A DNA stretch of 64,000 nt. It comes from Cognaticolwellia sediminilitoris. GTDB taxonomy: Bacteria; Pseudomonadota; Gammaproteobacteria; Enterobacterales; Alteromonadaceae. The stretch lies in assembly GCA_002104535.1 (NCBI GenBank), contig NBOG01000006.1, positions 412,170 through 476,169 of the forward strand. The letters run 5' to 3'. Position numbers and translations under genes: made by a program. The notes below the pieces were generated by a model. That model was given only the letters and a program-made list of their open reading frames with translations, did no database searches and had not been told where the DNA came from. Position 1 is the first letter of the stretch, and each line of letters opens with the position of its first letter. Shown piece after piece: positions 18,543 through 27,971 of the stretch.

Positions 18543-19214
18543 TTGTCGAACATAAATTACGAAAATGAAGCTGCAACTTTAAGTAAAAATAAGTTATTAA
18601 GTGCTAAAAGCTTAACTTGTATACGCGAAGACCGTTTGCTGTTTGAAGCACTTAATATTGATGTTTCTCCAGGTGATATTGTACAAATTGAAGGACCAAA
18701 TGGTGCCGGAAAAACCAGTTTATTACGCATTCTTGCTGGGCTTTCACAACCTTATGAAGGCAGTGTTTACTTTCAAGCTGAAAATATTAGTGAGCAGCGA
18801 GAGGCCTTTCATCAAAACTTGTTGTACTTAGGTCATTTACCTGGTGTTAAAGATGAGATGACAGCACAAGAAAACCTTGAATTTAATCTCGCACTGCACG
18901 GTTTAAATAAGGCTACAGCTGAATCGACACTAGCTGAAGTTAGCCTACTAGGCTTTGAAGATACCCTTGCCTCACACTTAAGTGCCGGTCAGCACCGAAG
19001 AATAGCATTAGCACGATTATGGCAAAGCCAAGCTAAGGTCTGGATTTTAGATGAACCTTTTACTGCTATTGATAAACTCGGTGTCGAAAAACTAGAGCAG
19101 TTATTTTTACATCATGCTAATAACGGTGGCTGTGTCATTTTAACCACTCATCAAGAGCTCTCATTACCCGCTGAACGAGTAAAGAAAGTCACATTAGCGT
19201 ATCGCTTTTACTAG
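18543..19214 (+). CDS. ccmA: Haem exporter ATP-binding protein CcmA
   Basis: A 223-residue ABC ATPase of the CcmABCD complex, which releases holo-CcmE from CcmC during cytochrome c maturation. Walker A is GPNGAGKTS, the signature is LSAGQHRR, and Walker B is [12 protein letters not shown], followed by the switch His (TTHQE). The start is a TTG at 18543, the first initiation codon in a frame that has no early ATG. The ribosome-binding site is weak, so the exact start is uncertain by several residues. It begins a five-gene run with tight spacing. Confidence 0.92.
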   Translation: MSNINYENEAATLSKNKLLSAKSLTCIREDRLLFEALNIDVSPGDIVQIEGPNGAGKTSLLRILAGLSQPYEGSVYFQAENISEQREAFHQNLLYLGHLPGVKDEMTAQENLEFNLALHGLNKATAESTLAEVSLLGFEDTLASHLSAGQHRRIALARLWQSQAKVWILDEPFTAIDKLGVEKLEQLFLHHANNGGCVILTTHQELSLPAERVKKVTLAYRFY

Positions 19215-19223
19215 GTATTATTT

Positions 19224-19907
19224 ATGACACAACTTTCTTACCGCGCGGCTTTCGCTTTAATTGTAAAAAGAGATTTGATGATCGCGTTTCGACATCGCGA
19301 TGACATAATTAATCCTCTACTATTTTTTATTATTGTCGTAACTTTATTTCCATTAGGTGTTGGACCTGAAAGCACCATGTTGTCTCGCATTGCACCAGGC
19401 ATTATTTGGGTGGCGGCGTTACTTTCAACCTTGTTGTCATTGGACCGGCTATTTAAATCTGATCACGCTGATGGCTCGCTCGAACAAATGTTACTGAGCC
19501 CGCATCCTGTATTTATTCTGGTTTTGGCCAAAATAGTCGCACATTGGTTGCTCACCGGCTTACCACTAATCATTATTGCGCCACTATTAGCCGTATTACT
19601 GCATTTACATGAAAGCAGCTACAACGCACTGATGTTAACCTTATTACTTGGCACACCAATATTAAGTTTACTTGGCGCAATTGGCGTGGCGTTAACCGTA
19701 GGGATTAAAAAAGGCGGCGTGTTATTAAGCCTGCTAGTATTACCGCTTTACATTCCAGTACTGATATTTGCCACCAGTGCTATTGATACTGCAGCGATGA
19801 ATTTACCTTATGATGGTCAACTTGCTATAATCGCGGCAATATTTTTTGCCTCGTTAACCTTGGCCCCCTTTGCCGTTAGTGCAGCACTAAAAGTGAGTAC
19901 AAATTAA
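19224..19907 (+). CDS. ccmB: Haem exporter membrane protein CcmB
   Basis: A 227-residue permease with six hydrophobic segments. The N-terminal AFALIVKRDLMIAFRHRDDIINPLLFF and the FKSDHADGSLEQMLLSP segment are typical of CcmB. It forms the membrane part of the CcmABCD machine with CcmA and CcmC. It starts 9 bp after ccmA and ends 1 bp before ccmC. Confidence 0.95.
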   Translation: MTQLSYRAAFALIVKRDLMIAFRHRDDIINPLLFFIIVVTLFPLGVGPESTMLSRIAPGIIWVAALLSTLLSLDRLFKSDHADGSLEQMLLSPHPVFILVLAKIVAHWLLTGLPLIIIAPLLAVLLHLHESSYNALMLTLLLGTPILSLLGAIGVALTVGIKKGGVLLSLLVLPLYIPVLIFATSAIDTAAMNLPYDGQLAIIAAIFFASLTLAPFAVSAALKVSTN

Positions 19908-19908
19908 T

Positions 19909-20667
19909 ATGATGTGGAAATGGCTTCACCCTTATGCAAACCCTGAAATTAGCTACCATTTTGCCGGGAAAATTTTACCATGGTGCACAGCATTCGCTGC
20001 GCTGTTTTTGACCATTGGTCTAACTTGGGCGTTATTATTTGCCCCTGCTGATTATCAACAAGGCGATACCTTTAGGATATTTTATTTGCATGTGCCTGCC
20101 GCAATGTTGTCGATGGGTATTTATTTAGGCATGGCCATTGCTGCGCTTTCAAGTTTAGTCTGGCAATTAAAACTTGCTGATGCCTCAGCTGCCGCCATGG
20201 CTCCTATCGGCGCAACTTTTACTTTTATTGCACTTGTTACTGGCTCTGCTTGGGGAAAACCTATGTGGGGAACTTGGTGGATTTGGGATGCCCGACTAAC
20301 TTCTGAATTGATTTTATTGTTTTTATATCTCGGCGTCATGGCTTTGCACAATGCTTTTGAAGATAAAAGTCTAGCCGGAAAAGCCGCAGGTATACTTGCG
20401 CTTGTTGGTGTTATCAACCTCCCTATCATTAAGTATTCTGTGGAATGGTGGAACACATTACACCAAGGTGCTACGGTGAGTAAAATAGGGCAACCTTCAA
20501 TGACTGCTGATATGTTTTGGCCTTTTTTAGTCTGCTTTATCGGCTTTTCATTTTTGGTTACGGCACTGATATGTTTGCGCTTTCGTAGTGAAATATTAAC
20601 GAGAAATAGTATGCGTCCTTGGGTTCGCAGCTTAGTTGCAGAAGAGGAGAAAGCTGATGCAATTTGA
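19909..20667 (+). CDS. ccmC: Haem handling protein CcmC
   Basis: A 252-residue membrane protein that loads haem onto CcmE. It has six membrane segments and the tryptophan-rich periplasmic motif in WGKPMWGTWWIWDARLTSEL. Conserved His residues occur in FYLHVPAAM before the motif and in WWNTLHQGATVS after it. The gene begins with two consecutive ATG codons, so the start could be 3 bases later. The 3' end overlaps ccmD by 11 bp. Confidence 0.96.
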   Translation: MMWKWLHPYANPEISYHFAGKILPWCTAFAALFLTIGLTWALLFAPADYQQGDTFRIFYLHVPAAMLSMGIYLGMAIAALSSLVWQLKLADASAAAMAPIGATFTFIALVTGSAWGKPMWGTWWIWDARLTSELILLFLYLGVMALHNAFEDKSLAGKAAGILALVGVINLPIIKYSVEWWNTLHQGATVSKIGQPSMTADMFWPFLVCFIGFSFLVTALICLRFRSEILTRNSMRPWVRSLVAEEEKADAI

Positions 20668-20893
20668 TAGTTTTGAAGCATTCATCGCAATGGGCGGCTA
20701 TGGTTTCTATGTTTGGTTATCTTACGGTGTCAGTATAGCGGCATTAACGCTGTTAATTTTATCGAGCATGCATAACCATAAAAAAGTTAAACAGCAAATC
20801 GCCCAGCGTCAAAAGCGCGAAGAAAAATTACGTCAAGCGGCTGAGCAACAACAAAATGCCCAACGCTCTGACACCAACAATTTAGATCTTTAA
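20657..20893 (+). CDS. ccmD: Haem exporter small subunit CcmD
   Basis: A 78-residue protein with one membrane segment (about 16-36) and a charged Gln/Lys/Arg-rich cytoplasmic tail. The start [20 protein letters not shown] is typical of CcmD, which stabilises CcmC-CcmE binding. I chose the ATG at 20657: GAGGAGAAA lies just before it, while a start 21 bases earlier would place that site inside the gene. It overlaps ccmC by 11 bp and precedes ccmE by 11 bp. Confidence 0.93.
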   Translation: MQFDSFEAFIAMGGYGFYVWLSYGVSIAALTLLILSSMHNHKKVKQQIAQRQKREEKLRQAAEQQQNAQRSDTNNLDL

Positions 20894-20904
20894 GAGGTAG
20901 TAGT

Positions 20905-21417
20905 ATGAATCCCCGTCGTAAAAAACGATTAACTATAGTCACATCAGTAATTATCGGTTTAGGTGTGGTTGCAGGGCTTGTTTTATATGCCCTAAGTCAG
21001 AATATCGATTTATTCTACAAGCCGTCTGAAATATACAATGGCAAAGAAAAAACAGGCCTTAAAGCCATTAATGGTCAACGTTTACGCATCGGTGGTTTAG
21101 TCGTACCTGGCAGTGTACATCGTGATAGTGAGAGCTTGAAAGTAAGCTTTAAACTTGCCGATATGAGAATGCCCATTGTCTTCTCTGATGATGACACTAC
21201 AGTTACCGTAAGCTATGACGGTATCCTGCCTGACTTATTCCGCGAAGGACAAGGTATTGTCGCCAATGGTGTATTAGTTAACGGCAATATGATTGAAGCA
21301 AGTGAAGTATTAGCAAAACATGATGAAAATTACATGCCAAAAGAGTTAGCTGACGGCATGGGCGAAAAACATGTTAAGCCCGAATATAATGAAAGCCAAT
21401 TAAAGTCGAAAACTTAG
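20905..21417 (+). CDS. ccmE: Periplasmic haem chaperone CcmE
   Basis: A 170-residue protein with an N-terminal anchor (about 9-30) and a periplasmic OB-fold. The covalent haem-binding motif HxxxY is present as His139 and Tyr143 ([10 protein letters not shown]). GLVVPGSV and FRDGQG-like [11 protein letters not shown] segments match the family. It carries haem to the ligation machinery. The ligation genes ccmF, ccmG and ccmH do not follow here; a terminator does. Confidence 0.96.
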   Translation: MNPRRKKRLTIVTSVIIGLGVVAGLVLYALSQNIDLFYKPSEIYNGKEKTGLKAINGQRLRIGGLVVPGSVHRDSESLKVSFKLADMRMPIVFSDDDTTVTVSYDGILPDLFREGQGIVANGVLVNGNMIEASEVLAKHDENYMPKELADGMGEKHVKPEYNESQLKSKT

Positions 21418-21456
21418 TTAAAAAACGAGTTAAAACGCTAATATATCCCAAACATG

Positions 21457-21489
21457 AAAAACGCAAAGTGTTACCACTTTGCGTTTTTT
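21457..21489. terminator. Terminator after ccmE, usable in both directions
   Basis: The 14-bp stem AAAAACGCAAAGTG / CACTTTGCGTTTTT has a short loop and an extended T run. Its right edge abuts the stop codon of the convergent small membrane protein gene. Confidence 0.92.
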
Positions 21490-21648
21490 TTATATGTCCG
21501 GATCATAGCCGTTTTTAATTTTTTCTATTCGCTCTTGATGCCGGTGATGTGCTTTTAAAGCTGCAACAGCGAAGGCGCCAATAATTGCTACAATGGGAAT
21601 TAATAGCGATAAGGTTTCAGGTCTTAATAAAGTTTCTAACCATTCCAT
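21490..21648 (-). CDS. Small single-pass membrane protein (52 aa)
   Basis: A short gene read from ATG at 21648 with AGGAT about 8 bases upstream. The product starts MEWLETLLRPETLSLLIPIV, has one hydrophobic segment (about 13-31), then a basic, His-rich cytoplasmic tail ending in KIKNGYDPDI. The plan of one membrane helix followed by a charged helix with an IxNGxDPD-like ending recurs in small gammaproteobacterial membrane proteins of unknown function. It lies 45 bp downstream of rraB on the same strand, probably in one transcript with plsC-rraB, and its stop touches the ccmE terminator. Confidence 0.72.
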   Translation of the reverse strand: MEWLETLLRPETLSLLIPIVAIIGAFAVAALKAHHRHQERIEKIKNGYDPDI

Positions 21649-21693
21649 CGGGTATCCTACTTTTTATTGTGAATTAACCTGAACACAGGTTAA

Positions 21694-22044
21694 TTATTCT
21701 TCGAAATATGTTCCCCAACCATCATAATCAACTTTGCATTGTTTTGCTAATTCAAACATTTTTTTTGTTTCGTCAAAAATAATGTCAAAGTCTAAAGCTT
21801 GCTCTGTAACAATATCAAAAGCGAATACTTTGTCACCGTTTTCCAATTCAGCTTCTTCAGGTTCTTCAATCTCTAATCCCATTTTAAACGCAGTAATTGC
21901 GGCTTTTTCTAACACATCAAAGTCGACACTTGAAAAGTGATGTTCAATAGTATGATGAACTTCTTCGTTAGTCCCATCTTCAATTAAGGCAGCAATCAAG
22001 TCTTCAGTGTGCTCTTGCCACTGTTGTAATTCTTCATCAATCAT
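21694..22044 (-). CDS. rraB: Ribonuclease E inhibitor RraB
   Basis: A 116-residue acidic protein that binds RNase E and changes the degradosome's mRNA specificity. It matches E. coli RraB in TIEHHFSS, FDVLEKAAITAFKMG, the acidic middle, and the YDGWGTYFE ending, where the E. coli protein continues into an acidic tail that is missing here. Its ATG lies 8 bp inside the end of plsC, so the two are translationally coupled. Confidence 0.93.
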   Translation of the reverse strand: MIDEELQQWQEHTEDLIAALIEDGTNEEVHHTIEHHFSSVDFDVLEKAAITAFKMGLEIEEPEEAELENGDKVFAFDIVTEQALDFDIIFDETKKMFELAKQCKVDYDGWGTYFEE

Positions 22045-22816
22045 TTTTTATCTCACTTTTACTTTTATCTTGTGAACGTTTCTCTTCTGGAAGTGGCAGT
22101 TCACGACCTGTTTCTGCACTTAAAGCAATAATTTTACTTAACATTGCTTTGCGAGTTGTATTGGCCAATGCTCGAATTTTTTCTTTATCTTCACCCGATA
22201 AGTAAATAGGGTCTAAAAATTCAATGATCATTTTACCGTTATCCCAACGATTCAAGTCTATGGTTTTATGAGTATTACTTGCGCAAATAGGCACAATTGG
22301 CACTTCAGCTTTTGCTGCAGTTCGAAATGCGCCAGTTTTAAAAGACAGTAAACCACGACCATAGCTTCGCGTTCCTTCAGGAAATAGCCACACTGATAAT
22401 TTTTTTTCACGGATTTTTTTTGCGGTCAAATCGATGGTATTCATCGCTTTATTTTTGTTTTTCCGGTCAATTAGAATATTGCCAGTTAACCAGTACATTT
22501 GGCCGAAAAATGGTATCCATTTTAAACTTTTTTTGCCAACGCTGACAGTGCCAGGTTGAACGGCGCTACTGACAGTAAAAATGTCATAGCTGTTTTGATG
22601 ATTACAAATATAAACTACTGGACCGATATTTTTCACTGATTCAGGTAATCTAATCTCTATATCTAGTCCCAAAATTTTTGAAACTTTGCCCATATATTTA
22701 GCCGTGTGATGAACATTATCGCGATGAAAAGGACGGATCAAACAATAAAAACATGAGAAAATTGAGATAAAAACCAAGGCTATAGTCATTAATATGACAC
22801 GAATAACTGCTAACAA
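22037..22816 (-). CDS. plsC: 1-acyl-sn-glycerol-3-phosphate acyltransferase PlsC
   Basis: A 259-residue membrane-bound acyltransferase making phosphatidic acid from lysophosphatidic acid. Motif I is NHQNSYDIF (HX4D, His near residue 72), motif III is FPEGTRSYGRG, and the PIVPI motif IV follows. One N-terminal hydrophobic segment (about 4-24) anchors it. It supplies phospholipid precursors; the neighbouring mlaA acts on the same lipids at the outer membrane. Confidence 0.93.
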   Translation of the reverse strand: MLAVIRVILMTIALVFISIFSCFYCLIRPFHRDNVHHTAKYMGKVSKILGLDIEIRLPESVKNIGPVVYICNHQNSYDIFTVSSAVQPGTVSVGKKSLKWIPFFGQMYWLTGNILIDRKNKNKAMNTIDLTAKKIREKKLSVWLFPEGTRSYGRGLLSFKTGAFRTAAKAEVPIVPICASNTHKTIDLNRWDNGKMIIEFLDPIYLSGEDKEKIRALANTTRKAMLSKIIALSAETGRELPLPEEKRSQDKSKSEIKND

Positions 22817-22936
22817 AAGACATTCCTAGAAAATTTATGAGGCGTGATTATACCCTGAATTGTTCAAATAGCTAAGCCTACCGTAGTGCTTTTCTTTATT
22901 ACATATACCAAGGCGTTAATTACAGTTTAACCGTGA

Positions 22937-23692
22937 TTAACGAGCAACTTGGATTTCTCGATATTTTTTATACAGTAGCTTTAATTGATCATATTCAAAA
23001 GCAGAGCCTGATGAGTAATAGCGAAAAGGCAGTTTCGCCCTAGTGTCGATGCTGTCCATTATTGTCAGCATCAATTCTTCATCAGTACTCATTCCAAGTT
23101 GTTCAATAGCTTGTTGATAAGTTAAGGCGTCAAACGCAACACCAGTAGCATCACGGAGTGACGATGGCCCCAATAATGGCAACACGAGATAAGGGCCAGC
23201 ATCTACGCCCCAAAAACCGAGGGTTTGACCGAAGTCTTCATTTTGTTCCCTTAAGCCGGCTTGCGACGCGACATCAAAAAAGCCAGCTAACCCAATAGTT
23301 GAATTAAGCACAAACCGAGTTAACGTTTCTCCTGCCACTAGCATTTTCACCTGCAATAGCGAGTTAATAAATGTTGATATTTCACTTAAATTATTAAAAA
23401 AATTGCTGATCCCCTTTTCGACAATGTCAGGCGTGATTTTTTTATAACCGACGACCACCGGCAAAATCACATACTCATCGGCCATCGCATTAAAGTAATA
23501 TACACGACGATTAAATCCTTCCCAAGGATCGCTATAAGCACTCATCACACCCAGCCTTTGATTATCTTTTGGTAACTTAATGATTGGCGCCTTAGCATTA
23601 CTCTCTAATTGTGGTACTGAAGAGCACCCCGACAATAAATACAGCATAATAAAGCTAATCGCGTGAACACTTTTTTTAGCAATATTTAACAT
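22937..23692 (-). CDS. mlaA: Outer-membrane lipid asymmetry lipoprotein MlaA (VacJ)
   Basis: A 251-residue lipoprotein with a signal ending in lipobox LSGC. Family markers are DPWEGFNRRVYYFNAMADEY, the NFFNNLSEISTFINSLLQ helices, and RFVLNSTIGLAGFFDVA, then FGQTLGFWGVDAGPYLVLPLLGPS in two parts. MlaA removes mislocalised phospholipids from the outer leaflet and passes them to MlaC. Its ATG overlaps the stop of the upstream hydrolase gene by one base (TAATG), which indicates coupling. Confidence 0.94.
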   Translation of the reverse strand: MLNIAKKSVHAISFIMLYLLSGCSSVPQLESNAKAPIIKLPKDNQRLGVMSAYSDPWEGFNRRVYYFNAMADEYVILPVVVGYKKITPDIVEKGISNFFNNLSEISTFINSLLQVKMLVAGETLTRFVLNSTIGLAGFFDVASQAGLREQNEDFGQTLGFWGVDAGPYLVLPLLGPSSLRDATGVAFDALTYQQAIEQLGMSTDEELMLTIMDSIDTRAKLPFRYYSSGSAFEYDQLKLLYKKYREIQVAR

Positions 23693-24990
23693 TAATCACT
23701 CGCTTTTTCGAAAAGGGTATGTAAGTGTTCGACAAAACTAAATCTATCGAGGTTACCGCAATGTCCACCACGCGGAAATATTTTCGCTCGCTCGGAAAAT
23801 ATAGATTGCAGATAGTCCACTTCACTAGACTGGAGAATAATATCATCTTGATTTGTCACTAAAAATATCTTTTTTGATGACTTTAAATAGTCTTCTATAG
23901 CATACAAGCTGTAGCGATGGATTAAATCAGCTTTGGTGGTACTAGCATCTTGGCGTTGAGCTCTCGGCAGCATTGCTTTATCAAAATAATCACCAAACGT
24001 TATGGCACTAGCACGCTGCATCGAGTGGGTTGTGCTCTCAAATTTATCAATTTTATGATTCTTATAAGTAATAGCACCAGCGTTGAAGCTAGTATCTAAA
24101 GCAAAAAACATATTCGATGACGAGATTCTAAACGATGCACCAATTATCAGTTTTAACTCTTCATCGCTGAGTTCTACATTTTTAAATAAACTGTAAATTG
24201 AACTTTGATCAAACTTTGATGACCTTTGCTGAGAATATACCTTAGAAAACCGGGCAATAATTTCATCGAACATGCCAATCGATGCTTGCCTGTTTTTACG
24301 TAAATCAAAAAATTCATCCAAGATACTTACCGAATTATATAAGCTCACGGGTGGATTAATCATTAACACTTTTTCAAAGTTAAACACTTGCTCTTCTTCA
24401 TCGAGCAAAGAAACAAACGCTGAATGTGCTCCACCTAAACTATAGCCAGTGAGTGAGAATGAAGTCGCCTCAACTTCGTTTTCTTGCTGAACTTGCGCCC
24501 AAACTAATTTCATCACTTTATATAAGTCTTCTGCATCATGCGCCAAATCACCTGGCATATAAGTTAAGTTGGTAGAGTTAACGATATAGTTAGCAAAAGT
24601 TGGAGAGGATAGAGAAATCACATGGAAGCCTTGTTGATAGAAGCTTTTTTGCAGGCTGACCATTTTAGCACTATCAAAGCTAGCTCCTGTGCCCGCGATA
24701 ATGAATATTAATGGTGCGCTATTTTCTTGTTTGATTAATGAATACTTCATTTTTTTATTAAACCAAAACACTTCTGGAATATCGGCTAATGGTTTAATGG
24801 TAATGCGCTTGTTAATAATATCGAGTGTTTGCGGCAAATCAGCAGCGGCTTCTTGGCAATAACCTGTAACAGTAGCTTGATAGCGAGAATACTGTATATC
24901 ACAATCGGCGCTAACAGTGACCACTTCTTGTTCTGGCTGACTGCTACATGCTGAAATGATTAACATGAGTAAAACACTCAAAATTCGCAC
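23692..24990 (-). CDS. Alpha/beta-hydrolase-fold lipoprotein coupled to mlaA
   Basis: A 432-residue lipoprotein: the signal ends in ISAC, so it is probably lipidated at Cys15. The core looks like an alpha/beta hydrolase with the nucleophile elbow GYSLGG near residues 180-186 (nucleophile Ser) and a late GGHCGN segment that would supply the catalytic His. An Asp in TNQDDIIL is a good third member. The substrate is unknown. Because it is translationally coupled to mlaA, an envelope lipid esterase role is a reasonable guess but not shown. Confidence 0.78.
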   Translation of the reverse strand: MRILSVLLMLIISACSSQPEQEVVTVSADCDIQYSRYQATVTGYCQEAAADLPQTLDIINKRITIKPLADIPEVFWFNKKMKYSLIKQENSAPLIFIIAGTGASFDSAKMVSLQKSFYQQGFHVISLSSPTFANYIVNSTNLTYMPGDLAHDAEDLYKVMKLVWAQVQQENEVEATSFSLTGYSLGGAHSAFVSLLDEEEQVFNFEKVLMINPPVSLYNSVSILDEFFDLRKNRQASIGMFDEIIARFSKVYSQQRSSKFDQSSIYSLFKNVELSDEELKLIIGASFRISSSNMFFALDTSFNAGAITYKNHKIDKFESTTHSMQRASAITFGDYFDKAMLPRAQRQDASTTKADLIHRYSLYAIEDYLKSSKKIFLVTNQDDIILQSSEVDYLQSIFSERAKIFPRGGHCGNLDRFSFVEHLHTLFEKASD

Positions 24991-25258
24991 TAATTTTCTC
25001 CAAGTTGTTTTGTGGTTAATTTAACCGTGAATAAATTCATTATGAATAACGGCAATTACAAATGGCTATATTCTAACTTTTACCAAAACAAATGTAATTA
25101 ATTTAACGCGAGTCAAAAACAAATAGTTATTTTTTATGCCCATTTATTTTTCCTTGTCTATAATTAAGTTGTGCTTGTAATTAAACGTCAGTCGCGCAAG
25201 CCAAATCAAAGTTAATTTCAAAACCTTCTCAATAAGTTAAAACCTTTATAGGATGTAT

Positions 25259-26041
25259 ATGAGCGCAACTTCAATGGTAAATTTTATCGCTATTATTCTA
25301 GCGGCTTCATTACTTATTCATAAAAATGTTACTGCTCAAGATTATGATGAAATAAAGCCAGTTAAATCTAGCATAAAAGTTTTAACTGATAATTATTCAA
25401 ATACTGGCACGCTCGATTTTTTTTCAAAACAAGCTAGCCCAGAAGTATTAGGCCTAGATGGCTTCAATAAAAAAGACACTCTAGAAGCAGAACAACATCA
25501 AATTGAACAATTTTTTTTAGTCGATAGTAGTGAACAATTACAACAAAAAATCGCCATACGATTTCAAACAGGTTCTTATAGTTTAAAGAATAATTATGTT
25601 TTATCGTCGAATTACAAACCCTATTTTACAAATCAATTAACACTGTCAAATGCTGTTGAAAATGACTTATATCAATTAGGTCGATTCAGTGCAGAAACTG
25701 GCTATGCACACAGTAGCTCGTTATATCAAGACAGTTATAAAGCCTATGTGCGTAGTGCATTTAGTTTAGTCAGCAAGGGACGGTTCGATTTATCGTTAAC
25801 AGCAAGCTTTGAAAGCTTTAACGCACCAAAATATGGGTTGCCAACAGCATTAAATCGTCAGATTAACTCACCGGCTACTTCCACAACTTTAGGGGTTATT
25901 GGTAGCTTTGACTTATCTGAGCGTTGGAGCTTGATCAGTGCAATAACCGTGAGTCAATTAGATACTGACGAAAGCAGTTATAGCTTTTCCAATACTGATA
26001 AAGTAAACATGGCGTTAATTGGTACCACTTATTCTTTCTAA
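25259..26041 (+). CDS. Putative outer-membrane beta-barrel or surface protein
   Basis: A 260-residue protein with a signal-like N-terminus (about 5-25, ending near VTAQD). The C-terminal two thirds alternate polar and hydrophobic residues in strand-like runs and end in TTYSF, the terminal aromatic typical of outer-membrane barrels. No family is recognised. I chose the second ATG at 25259 because the AGG (25250-25252) sits 6 bases before it and directly abuts the first ATG at 25253. It is monocistronic, with its own terminator. Confidence 0.65.
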   Translation: MSATSMVNFIAIILAASLLIHKNVTAQDYDEIKPVKSSIKVLTDNYSNTGTLDFFSKQASPEVLGLDGFNKKDTLEAEQHQIEQFFLVDSSEQLQQKIAIRFQTGSYSLKNNYVLSSNYKPYFTNQLTLSNAVENDLYQLGRFSAETGYAHSSSLYQDSYKAYVRSAFSLVSKGRFDLSLTASFESFNAPKYGLPTALNRQINSPATSTTLGVIGSFDLSERWSLISAITVSQLDTDESSYSFSNTDKVNMALIGTTYSF

Positions 26042-26085
26042 CTTTGGTGATGTATTACCTTCACTATTTCTTCACGTAGTAACTA

Positions 26086-26120
26086 AAAAGCCAATTCAAT
26101 TTTTTTGAATTGGCTTTTAT
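26086..26120. terminator. Terminator between the barrel protein and the acyl-CoA dehydrogenase
   Basis: The 14-bp stem AAAAGCCAATTCAA / TTGAATTGGCTTTT has a T-rich loop and A/T runs on both sides. It is placed between two convergent genes. Confidence 0.9.
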
Positions 26121-26192
26121 TACTTTAGACTCTTACGATGTCGTCATTGATAGTCAATGATATCAACTACACAATTGAAGTAATTTCGTTGC

Positions 26193-27971
26193 TTAAAATA
26201 GTTCTTCTGAAATATCAAACACCGCACTTTGTCCAGACTTTGCCGATGTTATTAATGACTGACAACGGGGCAGTAATCGTGTGAAATAATAACGCGCTGT
26301 GCGCACCTTACTTTCGTGAAAGGTATTATCTTCAGTCGCAGCTAATGAAACTTGCGCCATTTTAGCCCAAACAAATGCCATGGCGGTGTAGCCGAACACG
26401 TGTAAATAATCATTTGCTGCACAGCCTAATTCTTCAGGTGATGCTTGTGCCGCTTTCAGTAAATGTTCACTTAATTCTGCTAATTCAGTCATCGCTTGAG
26501 CTAATGGTTGAATAAACTCTTGCATATTTTCTGCTGTAGTTTGTTCAATGTAAGTACTTACTTCCTCAACAAAAACTTTGACTAATTCACCCTTGCTACC
26601 AGCAACTTTACGCGCCAATAAGTCCATTGCTTGGACTCCGTTAGTCCCTTCATAAATTTGTGATATGCGGGTATCACGCACTAATTGCTCTTGTCCCCAC
26701 TCTCTTACATAACCATGACCACCAAACACTTGTTGACCTGCAACAGTACTTTCAAAGCCAAGGTCCGTAAAAAACGCTTTAGCGATCGGAGTCATTAATG
26801 CGACTAATTTATCTGCTTTTTGCTGTGCTTCACCACTACCATAAGTAGCAATATCTAATTGCATGGCAATATAAGTAGATAACGCACGAGAACCTTCATT
26901 TAACGCTTTCATGTTAAGCAACATACGACGAACGTCACCATGCACTAATAATGAATCCGCTTGTGCTTCAGGAGATTTCACCCCTGATAATGAGCGCCCT
27001 TGAGTTCTGTCTTTAGCGTATTCTAAGGCGTTTTGATATGAACGTACAGCCGCCCCCAAACCTTGAATACCAACACCAATTCGCTCAAAGTTCATCATGG
27101 TAAACATACAAGCTAGGCCTTTATTAAGCTCGCCAACTAAGTAACCTTTTGCGCCATCAAAATTCATAACACAGGTAGCTGATGCGTGGATCCCCATTTT
27201 ATGTTCAATAGAACCACAACTGACTTGGTTTTGTTCGCCAATACTCTCGTCATCATTAACATGAAACTTGGGGACAAGAAATAATGAGATTCCTCTCGGA
27301 CCAGCTGGCGCATCGGGTAACTTAGCGAGTACTAAATGAATAATATTTTCGGTGAGATCATGTTCACCCGCGGTAATGAAAATTTTAGTACCAGAGACGA
27401 GGTAGCTACCATCATCTTGCGGTAATGCTTTGGTTCTGATCATACCTAAATCAGTGCCTGCATGTGCTTCAGTTAAACACATACTGGCACTCCAATCACC
27501 GGCATACATGCGCGTTAAATAACGGTTTTTCAACGCTTCGCTACCATGTTTAGCTAATGATAAACCGGCACCTGCAGTTAAACCTGGATAAAGTGAAAAT
27601 GAAATATCAGCAGAGCAGAGCATTTCTTCATGAAATGCAGTTAACATTTTGGGCATGCCCATACCGCCAAAATCAGGATCTCCCCCGAGCGATGTCCACC
27701 CACCTTCTACATAGGTGTCGTAAGCTGCTTTATAACCTGGAGCTGTAGTGACTTTGCCATTTGAAAACTTAACCCCAACTTCATCACCGTTACGCGACAA
27801 TGGAGCAATTTCTTGTTCAGCAATTTTTGCGCATCCCTCAAGAATAGCTTCAGCGGTATCTCGATCAACCCGCTCAGCTAAAGTGGGTAATGACTGCCAA
27901 AGTTTATCGGCATTAAATACGTCATATAACAAGAAATTCATATCTTTTAAGGGCACTTTGTAGTCAGCCAT
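26193..27971 (-). CDS. Acyl-CoA dehydrogenase, long C-terminal type (DmdC-like)
   Basis: A 592-residue flavoenzyme. The N-terminal, middle and C-terminal acyl-CoA dehydrogenase domains fill about 35-475. MCLTEAHAGTDLG is the FAD-binding middle-domain motif, and the catalytic Glu is likely in QIYEGTNGVQAMD near residue 440. An extra helical C-terminal domain (about 475-592) places it with the FadE5/DmdC group, whose members oxidise fatty acyl-CoA or methylmercaptopropionyl-CoA. The substrate cannot be told from sequence alone. The start has GGAG 6 bases upstream. It stands alone, without other beta-oxidation genes. Confidence 0.9.
   Translation of the reverse strand: MADYKVPLKDMNFLLYDVFNADKLWQSLPTLAERVDRDTAEAILEGCAKIAEQEIAPLSRNGDEVGVKFSNGKVTTAPGYKAAYDTYVEGGWTSLGGDPDFGGMGMPKMLTAFHEEMLCSADISFSLYPGLTAGAGLSLAKHGSEALKNRYLTRMYAGDWSASMCLTEAHAGTDLGMIRTKALPQDDGSYLVSGTKIFITAGEHDLTENIIHLVLAKLPDAPAGPRGISLFLVPKFHVNDDESIGEQNQVSCGSIEHKMGIHASATCVMNFDGAKGYLVGELNKGLACMFTMMNFERIGVGIQGLGAAVRSYQNALEYAKDRTQGRSLSGVKSPEAQADSLLVHGDVRRMLLNMKALNEGSRALSTYIAMQLDIATYGSGEAQQKADKLVALMTPIAKAFFTDLGFESTVAGQQVFGGHGYVREWGQEQLVRDTRISQIYEGTNGVQAMDLLARKVAGSKGELVKVFVEEVSTYIEQTTAENMQEFIQPLAQAMTELAELSEHLLKAAQASPEELGCAANDYLHVFGYTAMAFVWAKMAQVSLAATEDNTFHESKVRTARYYFTRLLPRCQSLITSAKSGQSAVFDISEELF

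Noticed and set aside
20121..20681. 186-codon minus-strand frame over ccmC
   Set aside because: It is fully antisense to the strongly conserved ccmC gene and shows no family signal.
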